Source: Parachlorella kessleri | Taxonomy: Eukaryota; Chlorophyta; Trebouxiophyceae; Chlorellales; Chlorellaceae | DNA: 20,347 nt | Reading direction: 5' to 3' | NCBI GenBank assembly: GCA_001598975.1 | Contig: BBXU01002746.1 | Location: 1 to 20,347 of the forward strand | Shown here: piece after piece, positions 11,301 through 20,347 of the stretch | Layout of the letters: each line of letters opens with the position of its first letter | Numbering within the stretch: position 1 is the first letter of the stretch | The notes under the pieces: model-generated | Database searches by the model: none | Seen by the model: only the letters and a program-made list of their open reading frames with translations | What the model was told of the DNA's origin: nothing | Program-made: the position numbers and the translations under genes

Positions 11301-12592
11301 CACACAGCTCAGCAGATGTGCAGGCCGGTACCTCGTAAGAAGCTATGGCTGCCTACGCAGCAAGCCCGGCAACTGCGGGGTTGGAGGGGCTGGTATGGAG
11401 CAGTGCTTGCCCATGTCGCCCTCTCCAGGGTGAAGAGGGTTGAGACGCTGCAGCCCCTGCCGTGCCGACGATGCGAAACTCAAACTTGAAGGTGGCCATA
11501 GTGCCACTGCTCAAGCGCCAGCTCCTGTTCAGGCAGCACACTGCTCGCTGTTGCTTGCCGCTCCACGAGCTGAAGTTGAGTCTGGATATTGGTGGCAACC
11601 CTGCTCCAGGCACCAGCTGGAGCGCTTGTCCCAGCGCCTGCACACTTTCCAGGAGCTGCTGGACATACAGGTGAGAGCTGCTAACACTGGCGCCCACAGC
11701 ACACCCAGGCAAGGGTCAGTGCAGATGCGCGTGCAACTGGGCGGGTTGCGTAGGCCAATATCTTGCTCAGTGCGTCCCTGGAGGCCTAGTATCTGCTCAT
11801 GGTGGCCGGGGGTGCAAATAGGGAAGATGCAGGCTTGAACTGTCTTGACAGGGCTTATTACACTCAGGCTCTGGGCTTGCCTTTGGTCAGGGGTGGGTCC
11901 GCACCCTCATAGGGTTGGCAATGTGCGTCTCAGCGGGCCGTTGTTTCCCTGTGCCTACCTTGGAGGCATGGGTGCTCACAGGCATGCCTGTCTAATGCAG
12001 GTGGCCCTGAATGCTGTTGACGACGACAGGCAGGCACACGCGGGGGTGTTCTCAGGGCATGCCAGCTCCGGGCGAGCCTGCTCTGCGCTGCTCAACCACT
12101 GCTACAGGTGCGTCCGCACGATCAGACCGTGCAGCCAGTGCGGAAGCCTGCTGGTTGTGGCGTGTAAGGCAGGCCAGGACTGGTTGGATAACCAACTGTC
12201 AAGCCCCCTGGAAGCAGGCAACTGCAGGGCACTGACCCGTGCACCACACCAGACCAGTGCTATCCACGCCCTGCAGCGCTTCCCGGTCGTCTCCTGCCTC
12301 TCAGGCTGGCATGACCACTCCCCTCAAAGCTGAGGGGCCATAGCTAGTCGCAGAGTTGGGTGAGGCCTTGAGTTAGAGGGACGGTCGGTGCCGGGCCCTC
12401 AAGGCTGTAAGCAACCCCCGGCCCACGCGGGCAGCGGATCAGGGATGGCTTATGTAGGGTGGCGGGCATTGCAGTCAGTGAGGAGATACTGGGCTGACAG
12501 GGTTCTATGCAGTTATAACTTGTTGCTGCTGCGGGTGCAGGATGCTCCACGAACTTTATGGCAGTGCCACTTCTGGCGTGGCAGAGCCCTAG
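8331..12592 (+). CDS. Four-repeat helical protein of DUF2408 type, function unknown
   Basis: A complete 11-exon gene: 8331-8417, 8510-8602, 8829-8964, 9136-9310, 9826-9908, 10317-10429, 10665-10860, 11135-11216, 11610-11670, 12001-12107, 12541-12592. All borders are GT-AG and all phases join, giving 394 residues that start MEGLFLVKC (A at -3, G at +4) and end SGVAEP. The protein is almost entirely four degenerate alpha-helical units of about 85-100 residues (roughly 31-115, 116-200, 201-303, 304-394). Each has the form Y-x-x-L...(Y/L)Q-x-x-L-x-x-(L/V)D, a variable loop, then LL(E/N)xC(Y/Q). The four copies of the last motif are LLEDCQ (100-105), LLNQCY (186-191), LLEECY (289-294) and LLNHCY (372-377). 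There is no signal peptide, membrane span or enzymatic motif. The pattern recalls the fungal DUF2408 family (PF10303) from memory; I hold that link with moderate confidence only. A cytosolic scaffold or adaptor is a guess. Confidence 0.78.
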
Positions 12593-12601
12593 CCAGTCAG
12601 T

Positions 12602-12615
12602 CAGGCCATGGCCTG
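12602..12615. repeat. Perfect 14-bp palindrome in the 3' UTR
   Basis: CAGGCCATGGCCTG is its own reverse complement. It sits ten bases after the stop codon of the repeat-protein gene. Confidence 0.85.
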
Positions 12616-12632
12616 GCGAGTGGCCAGCAGGA

Positions 12633-12650
12633 CTGACTGAAAACAGTCAG
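12633..12650 (+). repeat. Stem-loop with 7-bp stem and AAAA loop
   Basis: CTGACTG, four A, CAGTCAG forms a perfect hairpin about 40 bases after the stop codon at 12590-12592, in the predicted 3' UTR. Confidence 0.85.
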
Positions 12651-12789
12651 CAAGCGTGCTGCCCATGCTGGGACCAGTGCCATGCCTTCGAGACGTAGTG
12701 AGTCGCCCTACCTGTCATGTATCTGTTAATGATGGCAGGTAACGCGAGCAGGGGTGAGCTAGGGGATGCATGTACAGGGCTGCATACAG

Positions 12790-12801
12790 TTACACCTGTA
12801 A
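12790..12801. terminator. Paired TGTAA polyadenylation signals on opposite strands
   Basis: TTACACCTGTAA holds TGTAA on the plus strand (12797-12801) and on the minus strand (12794-12790). Reading onward from the stop at 12592 it is the first plus-strand TGTAA. Reading leftward from the stop at 13984 it is the first minus-strand TGTAA. It therefore probably serves both genes, giving the kinase a 3' UTR of about 1.2 kb. TGTAA as the algal signal is established knowledge; its use here is inferred. Confidence 0.6.
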
Positions 12802-12967
12802 TGTGATAAGGGTACACAGGTAATAGGGCATCCCTCGGCTGCCAAGGTCTTGCAAGGTGGCCCCTTGGAGCAGAATCAAGTGAGCCATGCCTAGTCTCAT
12901 GTCCAGCAAGGCTGCCCACGGCTGTGTCACGCCCACACCCAAGGTAGCACAGTGCACGCCCTCTGAT

Positions 12968-12998
12968 GGGGGTGGGGTGGTGGGGTGTGGAATGGGGG
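12968..12998 (+). other. G-rich tract with quadruplex potential
   Basis: Four runs of four or five G lie within about 31 bases, separated by 1, about 4 and about 8 bases. The third loop is slightly longer than the classic limit of seven. It lies between the two converging genes. Confidence 0.5.
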
Positions 12999-13353
12999 TG
13001 TTGTGTTCAACACAAGTTAGACGCACCCACATCAACCAGGGGCCCTCAAGCTCCAACTGTGGATGACAAGTGGATATCGCTGCTGCTCTCATATTCCCAG
13101 TTAGTGATGCCTTTCAATCATGATTGATGTTGGATAGCGCACCCGGCTGCACAGGACCCTCCTGCTCTTCGTCAAGCATGGTGGCTGCTTCGTAAAAAAT
13201 ACTTGATTGCCATTGTAACTGAAGGACAGAGCATCCCTTGAGAAGTACCGAAGCAGGGTGCTGCACAAAGCTGAGCATGCAGCGAGTGCAAGCAGCAGAC
13301 AGGCGAAACAAGTGTTGAAATCCACTTGCAAGACTGGACAGGCACATACGAAA

Positions 13354-13411
13354 CAAGACATCATGCCTAACAGTATCCGTGCCAAGACATCATGCCTAAC
13401 AGTATCCGTGC
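13354..13411. repeat. 29-bp direct tandem duplication, 2 copies
   Basis: Copies 13354-13382 and 13383-13411 are identical over 29 bases (starting CAAGACATCATGCC). They are in the predicted kinase 3' UTR. Confidence 0.95.
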
Positions 13412-13983
13412 ACTGCGGTGCTCCTGAACATCAAGACTTCTTGACACCCTTTGCGCTCAAGACCAGACTCCAGTCAGCCAAACAGAGTATAAATGCATCC
13501 AGCCCTGTCAATCCACTTCACCCCGACCCCTCCTGAGTTCGCACTGCCCGACACCATACACAAAAAAGGCTACACACTCGAGGAACGACTCCTGCGGCAC
13601 TGGGCCGACGCACATTGCTGGCAACACTTCAGTACCCCCCTGCCAAACTCAGCCGTCAGCTTGAGACTCATGTGATGACACCTGTCTGCTCATAATTAGC
13701 CAAAACTGCGCTTGGGCTGCCACAACAACCCAGTCCAGTCGGTCACCGAGGCAGTGCAACACGTAAAACCTGAGACAAGAGATGAGAAGGCAGACCCGAC
13801 ACCCACCCAAACCACCAACGCAAACAGAAGGATGAAATCCCCATACCAGGGAGTGCATATGTTATGCTGCTGCTGCAATGTGGCGCGGTGCCATCTGTAC
13901 AAAGAGTAGCAGCCCTCCAGAAGATGCATCAGCCCCAGAAACGCACAGTGCTCCGCAGGCGGCCACCTCTCCCTAAACTACCT

Positions 13984-16900
13984 TCACTGCACTTCTTGCA
14001 CGATGACGAACGCCTGCTGCGCTGTGGGTCGCAGCTTTGGGTTGGCCTCCAAGCAAGTCTCTATGAGGTCGGCAACCGCCTGCATGGTGCAGCCCAACGT
14101 AACGTTGGTTAGTGAACCGCTTGCTCACGGTGCCAGCCTGATGGCTGACCTGGTGCCCGACAAACCCTAACAGGCGCTCAGCACAGCTGGCGTCAAGCAC
14201 AGCAGTGCGCTCAGGAGAGCAGGGAGCGTGTGAATATGAGTTTACCTGGGGGCAGTCTTGCGGCGCTTCCAAGTTGCGCAGGTGGCCCCGCAGCGGCATT
14301 TCACCTGCAAAGGACACACGAAACACCTTGTCCCTGCTGCGTGTGATGATGCGGTTGCGTTTCTGTTGCAGGCTGTGAGAGGAACAGGGCAGGTAAGGTA
14401 ACTCATGCCTCATCAAGCACAACAACAAATAAGGTCCTGCTAAGGGTCCCAGGGAAGCTTCCACGCTGGGCGCCTGCAACACCACGGTAATGGCCCAAAG
14501 CGAGCACTGCAGTCATCTGCACAGCTGCCCTCCTCTGGCTCACTCAGCTTACCTGTGACCAGCTCCCATAGTAGCACCCCGACCGAGTACATATCTGTGG
14601 CCGCTGAGCAGCGCAGGCCCAAGATTTGCTCCGGGCTTGCCTGCAGCAAGAGGGCCGGCAGCGCCTTACTGTCAGACACGCTTCTGAGCTGCACACTCAT
14701 GGTGGGACAGCCAGCCATGAATGCACCCATCCACGCAACACATGGGTCAGGAGAAGCAGAGCAGCCATCCACAACACATGGCTGACAGAGCCACGCACTC
14801 TGGGCTGCGGGACAGCTGCACTATACTGCACGACAGGCATGCTGAGGTGAGGTGTGGCGGCGGCGGCAGGTGCGGCTTACATATGCAAACGTGCCGAGCG
14901 CCGCTGTGTGGGAGAGGTACGACTGGGACAGGAAGCGGCTGAGGCCCATGTCGGCAATCTTGGCCGTGCCATCCGCGGATATGAGGATGTTGTTGCTCTT
15001 CAGGTCGAAGTGGACCTGCACAGCACAGCCATGCGGACTTTATAGCACCCGGGCAACTATGAGCATCAGCCTATTTTCTTAATAACTCTGTACGCAGATT
15101 TCCATGGAATTCGGAGCGTTTCAGTCACACAGGCAGTGAGGCACGGCGTGCTCGAGGCATCGCACTGACGCACTAACAGACACATCGGGGTTGCCAGGCA
15201 GGCAGGGCTTACCACGCCATTCTCGTGGAGGAACACCAGCCCGCGGAGGATGTCCAGCGCGCAGCGGCGGCCGCGCGCATACCAGCGGAACTGGGGCAGG
15301 GTGATGCTGCGGGCCAGGTCACGCCCTGCATGCCACAAACCCCACACGGGTGCTTAAGGGCACGAGTGAGCGAGTGTCCCCCTTCTGCATGAGGTTCACG
15401 GCAGGTACATGCAGCCATGTGGACTGCAAAGCACACCACGGCAAGGCACCTCCCACGCCAGTCCTGTGCACCATGCAGTTGTGGCGGGCGGAGCCTTGAG
15501 CTGTCTTACCGGGCATGAACTCCGTGACGAGCATCAGCCACTGGCTCTGCAGGCAGGCTCCCAGGAACTGCAGGCAGGCAGGCAGGCAGGCAGGCAACAA
15601 GGCATAACGTGGTTAAGGCCACTACTGGAGGTTCGCCAAGCCTTACATGTGTTTGAAGGACGCGCCGCATCAGCAGGCATACCACCTGCTAATAAGCAGC
15701 CAAGGGACCAGCAACAAAAGGTGCTTTCACTGGAAGCGCATACTGCTGGGTGCAGAACAGCAGTACCGTGTGCGGTTTGAGTGACAGCCTCACCTGCACG
15801 ATGCTGGGGTGCTGGCAGGCCTTCAGAATCTCCACCTCGTTTGCCAGGTCTGCCATGGCATCCCGCTGCGCATCGCGGTGCAGGATCTTGACCGCCACGG
15901 GCGTGATGCCGTTCAGCAGCCCCTGGTACACCTGCAGGCAGGCAGGCACCAGCCATCCAGGCAACAGTCAGCCAGCTAGGCCAGGCAGGCAGGCAGGCAG
16001 GCAGGCAGGCTGCTGAGCCATCGCTTCACCTCCCCGCCAAACGTGTTTTGCAGTCAATCGCCTGGCCTGCTGAGCGCTGCAATGCCACAGCAAGACGCTG
16101 TACCGAGCTCACACCAGGGAGTGCGGTGGCAGACCCAGCCGGGCTGCAGTTCTGTCACCGGCTGACCTTGTATTCACGAGATCAGACCGCCGAAAGCATA
16201 CCCTCATCCGAGGTCACCCACAGCCTGCAGAGGCCCCAAAGGCCTCTGAACCCTCACCAGCCAAGCCTAGCACTGCCCCCCACCATCCACGGCCGCTTCC
16301 AATGCCCCCGGGAGCCACACCCTTGCCAGCTCAGCTGGCCCCTGGGGCTGGGCCCTGACCAACCATGGCACGCTTGGCACGCTTTGCAGCTCACCTTGCC
16401 AAACGCCCCCCCGCCCAGCTCCACCAGCGCCCCGTCAGAGTGGGTGCAGATGCTGACCGCCTTGGGGTCCAGCTCCCAGCTGGGCTGGGTCGAGCCCCCC
16501 GCCGCCAGCACGTCCGACCGAGTCTTGCCCGTCGCATCTTGGAGCGAGTAGGTGCGCTGCTTGGCCTCCTTGGCCTTAGCCAGCGCCGCGCCGTTGGCTG
16601 CCGCCCCCGCGTACTCAGTGAACACGCTGCCCCAGCCGTTGTTCAGGAAGCCGCTGCTGTCCCCGCTGGAGGTGGGCGGGAGCGCCATGGAGGCGCCGGC
16701 GGAGAAGGGTGTGGTGGGGGCTGCCGACAGCGGGCTGCTGACTGAGGCTGTAGGGGCTGGGCTGCCTGGATGCACCGCGGCGGTTGCGATCGAGCTGGCG
16801 CTGACGGCGCTGGGCTGTTGGTCAGCGGCTGAGTCGCCACGACTCAGCGCCCTGCCCTCCAGCTCAGCGCGTGCCGCAAAGGGTGTCCTGAGGGAGGACA

Positions 16901-19900
16901 GCTTCCTCAAGTCCAGCTGCCCCCCGCCGTAGCTGCTGCCCCCCGCCGATGCAGGCCGGCTGGGCTGCGCTGCCTGCTGCTGCTCCTGCTGCGCCTGCTC
17001 TGCCTGCTGAGGCGCTTTCATGGGCCCCCCCACTGCCAGGGCCCGCACGGGGCCCCAGGGGCTGGGCCCCGGCAGCCCCTCCCGGCCCAGGGGCTGGGGC
17101 AGGGGGGCCACAAACGGCGAGGGCGGCGGCTGCACGCCCCCCATGTTGGCCCAGGGTAGGCAGCTGGCATCGGGTTCGCTCCCTGCGGCGCTCCGGGGTG
17201 TCCCAGCATGGCCAGCATGGGCCGTGCCGCTGCCGCTGGCGACGCCGCTGGCTGCGCCGCTGGCTGTGGTGCTCCTGCTCACGTGCTGCGACGACTGGGA
17301 CTGCGTGCCTGTCTCTACCGTGGACGCCGCCGGGTACCAGCCGGGGTTGGGGAAGGGCCTGGAGGGGAGCCGCAGCAGGCCCCCGATACTGGCAAGCTCC
17401 CCCACAGCCACCAAGCTGGGGGTCCCAGTCCCTGGCAGGGCCCCAGACCCACCTAGCCCCCCAGCCTCCAAGTCCGAAGACTTGAGGGAGTCTGCCCTGC
17501 CCATCTTGTCCAGGCTGTCCCCGCCAGCCGCCGCAGTCTTGGCGGCGAGGCGCCGCCGGCGCCGGCGCCGCAGCAATAGAGCAGCAGCCGCAGCAGCCAG
17601 CAGCACGGCAGCGGCAGCGCCTGCTGCTGCGCCTGCTATGACCCCCGTGTTGGAGCCGCCCCCGCCGCTGCTCGCTGAGCCGTCGCTGCCCCCCGAGGGG
17701 GCGTCCGCATTGGACGGGGAGGCCCCGGGGGCACCCCCCTCCACGTACTGATACAGGGCCGCGAGCGAGGCGTTTTGGCGGGAAGGCGGCGGCAGGCAGG
17801 CCATGTGGCGGGGCGGCCCCGAGGGCAACACCTTGGGTATGACCAGCGATGACAGGTTCACCCGGGGGTCGGGCTCGTTGTTCGAGCCCCGGAACAGCTG
17901 CTCATTGGTGATGGGGGGCGCCCCGGGCACCACCGAACCGTGGACCTCCCCAGAGACGTTCCCCGGGGCAAATGGCATGATGAAGCCGTCAAGCAGCATG
18001 ATAACAGAGTTGCACGCAAACTCCACCCCAGTCACCACCGCGGACGGGCCCTGCAGCAGCAGCGGGGGCCGGCCACAGTCAAGCGGGGGTGCCTGCTGTT
18101 GCGCTGCAGGGTTGTGGGGGCCGGCACGGTACAGCACGGTACAGCATCCCGACTGTTGCTATCACTCCTACCGGACAGCAACTGCGCATACGCGCTACCC
18201 GCCACCCGCCCACGATGAACAATAATGCAGCGCCACAGTGCAGAGGCCCACTCTCGTTACAATATCGCCGGCCGACCAGCTGCCTGTGAGCCCCACACTT
18301 GATCACACAAGGGCTACCCACTCACCGAGCGACCAGTGACAACCAGCTGGCCCGTGTCCTTCTGCAACGAGAACTTGAGTGGGTACCCAGCAAAGCGCTC
18401 CTGGGCGTAGTCTGGCTCTACAGTCCCAGCCTGCATTATGTGAGGCTTAGGAGAGGTTGACTCATGTGTGCAGTGCCACAACAGCAACAGGTGTCAGAGC
18501 TGTGCTCCCCCAAGCTTTGTCCCCCAGGCATGCACACGTGGACTGGAACGCTACACCTGCTGCCTAGAAGGCTGGCGTATGGAGCATCACAGAGGGAAGC
18601 GCAGCAGAGCGGCCCGCGGGTGAAGTGCGACCACAGGGAGCAGCCACACATGGTCTGGGGGGACCCACCCAGATCCGACCAATGCCCCAAACAGAGACCC
18701 GGAGGTCCAGCTGACTCAACAGGTTGGCACTGGCGACTCACCTCGATCAGCTCCTCAGGGCAGTAGGCACCAGGCAGCATCTGGTACATGAGGGGGTCTA
18801 TGTGGGCTTGCTGGTACTGCAACACGACAGGGCAAGTAGTCAGCCATGCGCTGAGAAGCCGGTGTGCACAGCTAGTCAGGGCTGCTCTTGCTTGGCTAAC
18901 CCGCCCAGGCCACCGCCTTTGAGCGCACTGGACAGCCTGCTGAGTGGCCGGCCGGCCGTATGGGTTTCAAAGTCGCACCCCACTGCCGCAGCACCTAGCC
19001 TGACAATGCCGTGACCAAGCCCCCACGGAAGCGGCCGGGGCTTGCACATGGGCCCTCGCACGGCCCCGGGGCCCACCTTCATCATGTCAGCATCCGTCAC
19101 GTTGTTCTGGCGCATGATGCTCCGCAAGCTTTCGTCTGTGGTAAGGAAGATGGTGGCTGAGAAGGCAGGGTCCCTGCAAGGCAGCACAACCCCCAAGCGA
19201 CGGGACGCTGTGTGGCTGTCTGACCCTTGCGGAACCTTGGGGCAGCATCTGCCCCTCAGGAACAAGGAACTCGTCTCAGGGAGAAATGAGCGTGCCTGGG
19301 ACGTGTGCAACGATCGATGCATCGTAGGATCCGCATGGCGAGACCATAAGCAAGGTATGTGTTCGGGGACGGTGGGGGCTGGCCCCCCCTGTGCAAGCAA
19401 CCCAGCCAGCCAGCTGCTGTTGCTGGCACGCGAGCAGCCCAAGCGCATCTCCCACGAGAGAGAGCCTCCTAGCTTGCTGCTGCACCCCGCCGGCTGTGTG
19501 CCTGCCACTCACTCCAGCATCGGCTTCAAGCCGTAGAGCGCCCACGTGGCCTGGCGCAGGTAGCGGCCCGGCAGGCGGCCCGCGACCGTGATCACGTTGT
19601 TGCCGCCGCAATTAGTCGCGTCTGCCATGGTGGTGTTGGTGGCCCCGTAGATGTACCAGATGGGATCCGAGGTGTAGCCAGAGGGGGTCACGGGCCGATC
19701 CACCTGCGGGCCAATCGCAGGCATGGGTTCATCTCTACACCAACAGTGCAAGTGTGTGGAGGTGAGTAGGTGTGTGGGTCCGGGTGTGGGTAATGTGTGT
19801 CTGTGGAGGGGGGGGCGGGGCTGTGCTGTGTTGTGCTGTAAAGAGGGTCTGACACGAGTTGCTGTAAGGCTGTCCAGCATAGTGCACAAAAAGAACGGCG

Positions 19901-20347
19901 CCCTGATGCACCACACCTGGTACAAGATCCCGTTGCCAGCAGTGTATTGCTTCAGTATGACTGCTTTGGCATTGTCTCCCTGCTCATCCCATGGGCGCTT
20001 CATGATGACCTGCACCCAGCAGAAGTCCTCATTCGCATCGCCTCAGAAAAGTTCCAGGCCAAGCGGGGTATGAACAAGCATACACCATCCGATGGCCACC
20101 GAAGCGCAGCATGCCGCAAAACCGTGGGCCGGGGGTTGCATGAAAGGCGGGCGCGGCCCCATGCACAAGCCCTGTGCACCCCAAGGGTTGACCTATATCC
20201 TGCTAAAGGTGAATGAACAGCGGCGCACAGGACCATGCATGTTACCCCCCACCCTCCTCCCTGTCCCTCCGCTGGCCCAAGCATCCGGTGCCTGCGCACC
20301 CCCACGCCACGCCGCTGCCGCTGCCTTCCTGTCCCGTGCACCAGCCT
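13984..20347 (-). CDS. Fasciclin-domain receptor-like protein kinase (FAS1-FAS1-TM-TKL), 5' end outside window
   Basis: A predicted single-pass surface kinase. Exons, 5' to 3': 20009-19917, 19703-19513, 19173-19077, 18816-18742, 18430-18326, 18050-16395, 15931-15794, 15567-15510, 15325-15213, 15015-14881, 14640-14553, 14304-14246, 14079-13984 (TGA at 13986-13984). Every intron is GT-AG and every phase joins, giving 967 residues in the window. Residues 1-38 are the end of a first FAS1 domain (GNGILYQVDRPVTP resembles the family's closing NGVIHVID-VLLP motif). Residues about 48-217 form a second FAS1 domain, closing with ACNSVIMLLDGFIMPF. A Ser/Gly/Pro stalk, a membrane span (about 322-347) and a cytoplasmic arginine run follow. 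Residues about 348-715 are a disordered Pro/Ser/Gln/Ala linker. The kinase domain spans about 716-967: GGGAFGK loop, VAVK lysine 754, HFDLKSNN catalytic loop (D846, N851), DMG (864-866), SPE (889-891) and a final TCLEANPKLRPTAQQ helix. All residues needed for catalysis are present. Substrate and ligand are unknown. Confidence 0.88.
15571..15596. repeat. CAGG tetranucleotide repeat abutting a 3' splice site
   Basis: About 6.5 CAGG units. On the gene's strand they read as (CCTG)n and run straight into the acceptor of the exon beginning at 15567, so the repeat itself supplies the pyrimidine tract. Confidence 0.95.
15982..16010. repeat. CAGG tetranucleotide repeat in a kinase intron
   Basis: Seven CAGG units plus one base, about 50 bases upstream of the acceptor of the exon starting at 15931. 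That acceptor is itself preceded by three more CCTG units (15933-15947). Confidence 0.95.
17575..17650 (-). other. Membrane span and basic stop-transfer run of the kinase
   Basis: NTGVIAGAAAGAAAAVLLAA followed by further Ala/Leu and then about seven consecutive arginines. The arginine run fixes the topology: FAS1 domains outside, kinase inside. The underlying DNA is a GGCGCC-rich near-palindrome at 17549-17570. Confidence 0.8.
18002..20009 (-). other. Region coding the two extracellular FAS1 domains
   Basis: Six exons join to give the tail of one FAS1 domain and one whole second domain. The second has the expected order: YGLKPML near the start, SATIFLTTDESLRSIM (family form VFAPTDEAF), MYQMLPGAYCPEEL (family form Y-H-VVPG-Y), FSLQKDTGQLVVTGR, then FACNSVIMLLDGFIMPF. 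FAS1 domains mediate adhesion in the matrix, and ligand-like roles are known in animals and plants. The first domain must continue beyond the window; 20010-20347 reads as intron and I find no clear exon in it. Confidence 0.72.

Larger units (their letters stand above)
12593..13983. other. Convergent intergenic region with the 3' UTRs of both flanking genes
   Basis: No coding exon is recognised in these 1.39 kb. Open frames here (for example minus strand 13385-13101) lack family resemblance and look like chance. The region holds two inverted repeats just after the first stop codon, a paired TGTAA element, a G-rich run and a 29-bp tandem duplication, listed separately. A second plus-strand TGTAA occurs at 13214-13218. 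Confidence 0.6.
13984..16460 (-). other. Region coding the TKL-type kinase domain (8 exons)
   Basis: The domain starts in the last part of the long exon and runs through seven small exons to the stop. Motifs in order: GGGAFGKVYQG, VAVKILHRD, LANEVEILKACQHPSIVQFL, FLHENGVVHFDLKSNN, KIADMGLSRFL, GTFAYASPEQIL, DMYSVGVLLWELVTGEMP and LIETCLEANPKLRPT. The ELVTGE-P-RG pattern and HFDLK catalytic loop are typical of algal TKL kinases. The arginine of HRD is replaced by F, so this is a non-RD kinase. Confidence 0.9.

Noticed and set aside
11440..11670. Longer exon upstream of 11610 in the repeat-protein gene
   Set aside because: The frame is open, but the residues before HQLERL do not fit the repeat. 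The acceptor at 11609 joins in phase and restores the unit spacing.
13101..13385. Minus-strand ORF of 94 codons between the converging genes
   Set aside because: There is no recognisable family and no supporting splice context, and it lies in the predicted 3' UTR of the kinase.
16949..17751. Long plus-strand ORFs opposite the large kinase exon
   Set aside because: They are antisense shadows of a GC-rich, low-complexity linker. The minus strand gives the membrane span, phase-correct splicing and kinase motifs.
20010..20347. Further kinase exon at the right edge
   Set aside because: Minus-strand frames are open but show nothing like the middle of a FAS1 domain. The acceptor at 20010 indicates intron.

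Overview
This window looks like nuclear DNA of a green alga (Chlorophyta). The genes are dense and intron-rich, the sequence is GC-rich, introns are mostly GT-AG and a few hundred bases long, and TGTAA (the chlorophyte polyadenylation signal) follows the stop codons. The kinase is of the tyrosine-kinase-like (TKL) type that is abundant in volvocine and other chlorophycean algae. I cannot name the species. All gene models below were built by hand from exon reading phase, GT-AG (or candidate GC-AG) borders and protein family resemblance. They were not checked against any database or transcript.

Three protein genes fill the window. (1) Positions 1 to 7871, minus strand: the N-terminal and central part (about 1066 residues, 21 exons) of a condensin complex subunit 1 (CAP-D2/NCAPD2 type HEAT-repeat protein). 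Its 3' end lies beyond the left edge. One of its introns contains a 25-bp minisatellite with nine copies. (2) Positions 8331 to 12592, plus strand: a complete 11-exon gene for a 394-residue protein built of four degenerate helical repeats. It resembles the uncharacterised DUF2408 type. (3) Positions 13984 to beyond 20009, minus strand: a receptor-like kinase with two fasciclin (FAS1) domains outside, one membrane span, a long disordered linker and a TKL protein kinase domain. Its 5' end is beyond the right edge.

Genes 1 and 2 diverge from a region of about 460 bases (7872-8330). Genes 2 and 3 converge on a region of about 1.4 kb (12593-13983). The first TGTAA after the stop codon of each converging gene falls in the same 12-bp element, TTACACCTGTAA, at 12790-12801. 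That suggests a shared two-way 3'-end signal with slightly overlapping transcripts. I see no tRNA, rRNA, transposon or virus-derived gene. The three genes do not form an obvious pathway: chromosome condensation, an unknown helical scaffold, and cell-surface signalling or matrix adhesion.
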